From the NCBI GenBank assembly GCA_022448725.1, contig JAKUTR010000005.1, forward strand, positions 38,805 to 102,804: a stretch of 64,000 nt of DNA, given 5' to 3'. Of this stretch, positions 62,301 to 64,000 are shown in pieces. The notes under the pieces were generated by a model. It ran no database searches, was not told the origin of the DNA, and was given only the letters and a program-made list of their open reading frames with translations. Both the position numbers and the translations under genes were made by a program. Positions within the stretch are counted from its first letter, which is position 1. Each line of letters begins with the position of its first letter. This stretch comes from SAR202 cluster bacterium. GTDB taxonomy: Bacteria > Chloroflexota > Dehalococcoidia > Lucifugimonadales > VXLM01.

Positions 62301-63588
62301 CCTTGTCAAATACAACCATGAAGGGCGGATCCTCATCTTCGCTATCCCAGGACATCATGGGGGATGCGTTGCGCCAATACAGGGATTTTTTGTCATCTTC
62401 ATCGAGCAATCCCACTATGCGCCCATTGAGCACCTTATCCTGACCAAGCGCAGGACTAAAATTCACGACATCCCCGAGCGTGACTTGAAGTCGCTTGTCA
62501 AGATTGCCGACTAACATAACTTCTGCCTTAGATCCTTGATCAGAAACTACAACATGGTCAGAAGCTAGGGACCCTTCACGCACAGTTACATGGTCATCAA
62601 TACTGGTGATATGGACCAAATAACCAGCCCTTAGCAATAGCCCAGCATCGATGGAGGACGGGCTTGGGTTGTTGGGGGTCCAAACAATTACAGGTGCACT
62701 GCGTACGTAGGCGTCCTGACCAAGGAACGTATCCAACCCCACTTGCATCCACGTCGTGAGACCCTCTCTATCAGTGAATAGAACCAGAGGTACATGATCG
62801 GGCACATCAACCGTCAAGAATGGGGGTTGAGTTAGAAAAGGCTGCGGGTCTAATAGCTCGGATTCTAGGGTCCATGGGACTCCTTGCGAATCGTTAACCT
62901 CGAAAATACCAACGATCTTTGCCGTTACAACCGGTGGCGCGTCAAAGGTAGTGTCCCTCGATTCTTCCTCATCAATGTCCATAAAGTCGTCCGCCTCGGG
63001 AAGGGCAGCGTTGACACTGTTTAACTCCGTCCCCATCTCCACAAGGTCATCGACACCTAATTCGTAGCGATCAGCCATGCTCCGATGGACAACCGCCTCT
63101 ATAATAACCCCGTCCAAGTTGTTTCTTGAGACTTGCGATGTCGCATTACGTCCTTGGGTAAACCAGACCCGTGACTCAAGTCCAGCGAGATATTGGGTAT
63201 AACCTCGCTTTACGTAAATACCCGTGCCAGCACCTTTAGGTATAGGGAGCGTATCTGTACCAAGAATTCCTGAAGAGGTACGCAAGAATCTCTCATGACC
63301 GCCATACACTAAAGCTATATTGGCCTCAATTGCATCGTTTACTGCGTCCTCAGCCTCACTGATTGATTTGCTTGTCGCAAGAATCTCAACGTTAGTGATA
63401 TTGATGGACGGGGCATCGAGCCGATCTATGGAAGCATTGAACGCAAGTTGTTCAAGAGAATCAAGATATATAGGAGAGCCTGCGCCGATAGTCGTTGAAA
63501 GAACAACACCGGCGAACACGGTTAGGAGCAACTTCCAGTCTGCGATGATCCGTTTCAGGATCACCCTTGTAAATGTTAGCCTTCCCAT
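59353..63588 (-). CDS. Giant FtsX-type permease with beta-sandwich insert, 1411 residues
   Basis: First gene of the permease pair. A span at residues about 15-35 precedes an outer domain to about 510. The first FtsX block is near 510-640, and a set of about six extra spans runs to roughly 860. A second outer domain contains, at about 995-1150, a jelly-roll-like pair: one unit ends GIFYIDDITAIV, a motif I associate with carbohydrate-binding modules, and the next starts VIEDFEDETMMW. The last FtsX block (about 1277-1400) has MGALRTMGLSKNQLLRLLSFEH. No ATPase gene is next to it. It may act in lipoprotein or envelope-component transport or signalling. Confidence 0.85.
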   Translation of the reverse strand: MGRLTFTRVILKRIIADWKLLLTVFAGVVLSTTIGAGSPIYLDSLEQLAFNASIDRLDAPSINITNVEILATSKSISEAEDAVNDAIEANIALVYGGHERFLRTSSGILGTDTLPIPKGAGTGIYVKRGYTQYLAGLESRVWFTQGRNATSQVSRNNLDGVIIEAVVHRSMADRYELGVDDLVEMGTELNSVNAALPEADDFMDIDEEESRDTTFDAPPVVTAKIVGIFEVNDSQGVPWTLESELLDPQPFLTQPPFLTVDVPDHVPLVLFTDREGLTTWMQVGLDTFLGQDAYVRSAPVIVWTPNNPSPSSIDAGLLLRAGYLVHITSIDDHVTVREGSLASDHVVVSDQGSKAEVMLVGNLDKRLQVTLGDVVNFSPALGQDKVLNGRIVGLLDEDDKKSLYWRNASPMMSWDSEDEDPPFMVVFDKDLSAGQLIVTEEALTQALSIYPGITVSAQWDIKIDKQMIKEWTPSEARDNFEAFSKAIVERLPDAKANTSFVTSLSSAGAERSFFSRIPMLLLLTVMVIVVLCFVAILVSYLTQSREDDSSIFKTLGAGLHQLFRLFFFEAAIMVGIAVLIAPFLAFAMVTISGVLHFFDQMNAGNTLPARLTLTPFLVSVGIGVICIVIVVLPNVLSARGGVLLRRLLTSRPTNLPAFQRLNLDVALLLIGGLTFWELQSRGRFVSGGLFSELQVNEVLLLAPVLFMVVVALVFMRFFPLIVQYVSGESPKLVNVLAMVGILGFAIGVGWLEWGQAIFNWVILGSLSMGLGVAYWYTSSVSVRRWFIYLSAQLVLIIGLLSLKPFPSEDVLLLPGVALILLVPAQILFAVFQKANRSSPIWLSMALAHMARNTMQYTWLILLLVLATGLSILATTLGGTLERSQTERILYEDAADLRISLTPMYMGGANGLRELALSKPEVIDTALSFRGDGHVGPFSAEILAVEPDKIADVAWFRNDFSESSLNELMQSIGPAPERGKIGLPEGTHSLGLWIKPRPLKASFEVLAQVENQQGNIDTVFFNALRSDDWHYLQGEIDEDFDGPHKINSIQLFEAGTDVAAGLGGLPATPGIFYIDDITAIVGFNNEEVVIEDFEDETMMWEPVITTAAASETVSHTTLDPYNGIQSAMFSFGGQAVQGIRAMFPVGQPGPVPAILSSSVVGPGREIGDTFVANIRDMWIPIVVKETADLFPTMDPNNGFMIMELNGLLDRSNVILEFRRFRPEELLLELSIQDDDVKEFRDSLKDDIGNQGGAVSDGLTRLRELRLDPFSAAGWQPMMYLAPVIAVVAAIVGYVTYLLLFAKRSGVEMGALRTMGLSKNQLLRLLSFEHLTIAAVGIGVGTWTGFQMSQLAVSPLAITESGSTVNPPFILVTNWFVMAPTFVALVAVFGAAVYLLHRGIGELDLRVVSRFGE

Positions 63589-63759
63589 CGATCCTTACAC
63601 CTAAGAATTCGTAGGATCTCTAATAGACTGATCGGTCTCAGAATTAATGAAGATCGTTTCACAGTATAAAACGAGGTTCTCTACAGTCTGTTAGCTTTGA
63701 TTTTCCACCGCCATACCCTGTTGTAACAATCATCAACACCAATCTAGGGTGGCCCCATT

Positions 63760-63861
63760 ATGCACTATCAACGTCTAATGTCGAGAAATCCCATTTTACG
63801 CAACCGTTTACGACGTCGCACAGTGCTGAACTTCAGGGTGAAGAAAAGGCAGGCGCGTTAA
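63760..63861 (+). CDS. Possible 33-residue arginine-rich small protein
   Basis: ATG 63760 opens a 33-codon frame, about one third of it Arg or Lys (for example NRLRRRTVLNF and RVKKRQAR). AGGGTGG seven bases upstream is a partial ribosome binding site. The stop lies in the loop of the hairpin at 63845-63875. I do not recognise the peptide. It could be a chance frame in the gap between the permease genes and the glycine-rich protein gene. Confidence 0.25.
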   Translation: MHYQRLMSRNPILRNRLRRRTVLNFRVKKRQAR

Positions 63862-63875
63862 TCGCGCCTGCCTTT
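63845..63875. terminator. Strong bidirectional terminator hairpin
   Basis: Perfect 13-pair stem (63845-63857 with 63863-63875), five-base loop. On the minus strand it is followed by TTTTCTTC, so it most likely ends the glycine-rich protein gene whose stop is at 63970. On the plus strand the tail is TTTAAGAG, weaker but possible for the small frame at 63760. The 63876-63969 stretch contains nothing I recognise. Confidence 0.7.
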
Positions 63876-63969
63876 AAGAGTCTCCGGCGTAAACTGATGT
63901 CCCCGAGTGACCGAGGTCCGCTTCTACAGTGGTCCTACGGTTTAATCAATCCAGCCTTAGTGCTCTAAA

Positions 63970-64000
63970 TTACCAGCGGTTGCCGACACGGCCACCGCCA
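63970..64000 (-). CDS. Glycine-rich protein C-terminus, probably an RRM RNA-binding protein (partial)
   Basis: The last bases encode, on the minus strand, GGGRVGNRW and a stop. Gly/Arg-rich tails ending in Arg-Trp are typical of small bacterial RRM RNA-binding proteins. Only nine residues are inside the window, so the family call is inference. The terminator at 63845-63875 lies in the expected place downstream. Confidence 0.4.
   Translation of the reverse strand, partial: GGGRVGNRW

Overview
This 64 kb window reads as one continuous piece of a bacterial chromosome. It has about 58 well-supported protein genes, short intergenic gaps, and operons on both strands. I recognise no tRNA, rRNA, CRISPR array, insertion sequence, phage gene or clear pseudogene. 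Base composition looks roughly balanced. The gene content suggests a marine Chloroflexota of the SAR202 type: repeated phytanoyl-CoA dioxygenase, amidohydrolase, short-chain dehydrogenase (SDR) and alcohol-oxidising families, a GuaB3-type IMP dehydrogenase relative, HadAB-like dehydratases with FabL and PlsX, and giant FtsX-type permeases. That assignment is inference, because no rRNA is present to fix it.

Layout. 1-2.1 kb (+): the end of a PfkB sugar kinase, an HpcH/HpaI aldolase relative and larE. 2.1-11 kb (-): an amidohydrolase, a PhyH dioxygenase, hisIE, hisF, a methyltransferase, hisA, guaB3, a DUF3179 lipoprotein and homoserine dehydrogenase. 11-12.2 kb (-): the rpsF-ssb-rpsR operon with an extended -10 promoter and a downstream hairpin. 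12.5-17.5 kb (+): a GMC oxidoreductase with a gluconate-dehydrogenase-3-like partner and a DapA-like aldolase, then rsmA and an OGG1-type glycosylase. 17.5-20.8 kb (-): a fatty-acid synthesis operon (HadA-like, HadB-like, plsX, fabG, fabL). 20.9-33.5 kb: catabolic genes (amidase, SDRs, alcohol dehydrogenase, thiamine-diphosphate enzyme, phosphotriesterase-like, PhyH, DUF2848, two tandem amidohydrolases) and a zinc-ribbon protein.

34-36.4 kb (+): etfB, etfA and an unknown gene. 36.5-37.9 kb (-): selA. 38-45.7 kb (+): coaE, a MoxR/CbbQ-type AAA+ ATPase, a NUDIX hydrolase, a 1093-residue VWA protein with helical repeats, uppP, a CvpA-family gene and an HNH endonuclease. 45.8-55.8 kb (+): a D-aminoacylase-like enzyme, a membrane flippase-like protein with an FAD oxidoreductase, GlcG, an SDR / SMP-30 / sugar-isomerase / glycosidase-like run and RNase D. 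55.9-63.6 kb (-): two giant FtsX-type permeases with beta-sandwich-like inserts and no ATPase beside them. The window ends inside a glycine-rich protein gene, probably an RNA-binding protein.

The points most worth a second look are: the MoxR-NUDIX-VWA-UppP operon; the permease pair with its extracytoplasmic inserts; two genes (amidase and RNase D) whose conserved N-termini extend upstream of any ATG/GTG/TTG and may start at ATC; the HadAB/FabL gene set; and two hairpin-rich noncoding stretches around 32.7-33.06 kb and 33.53-34.04 kb.
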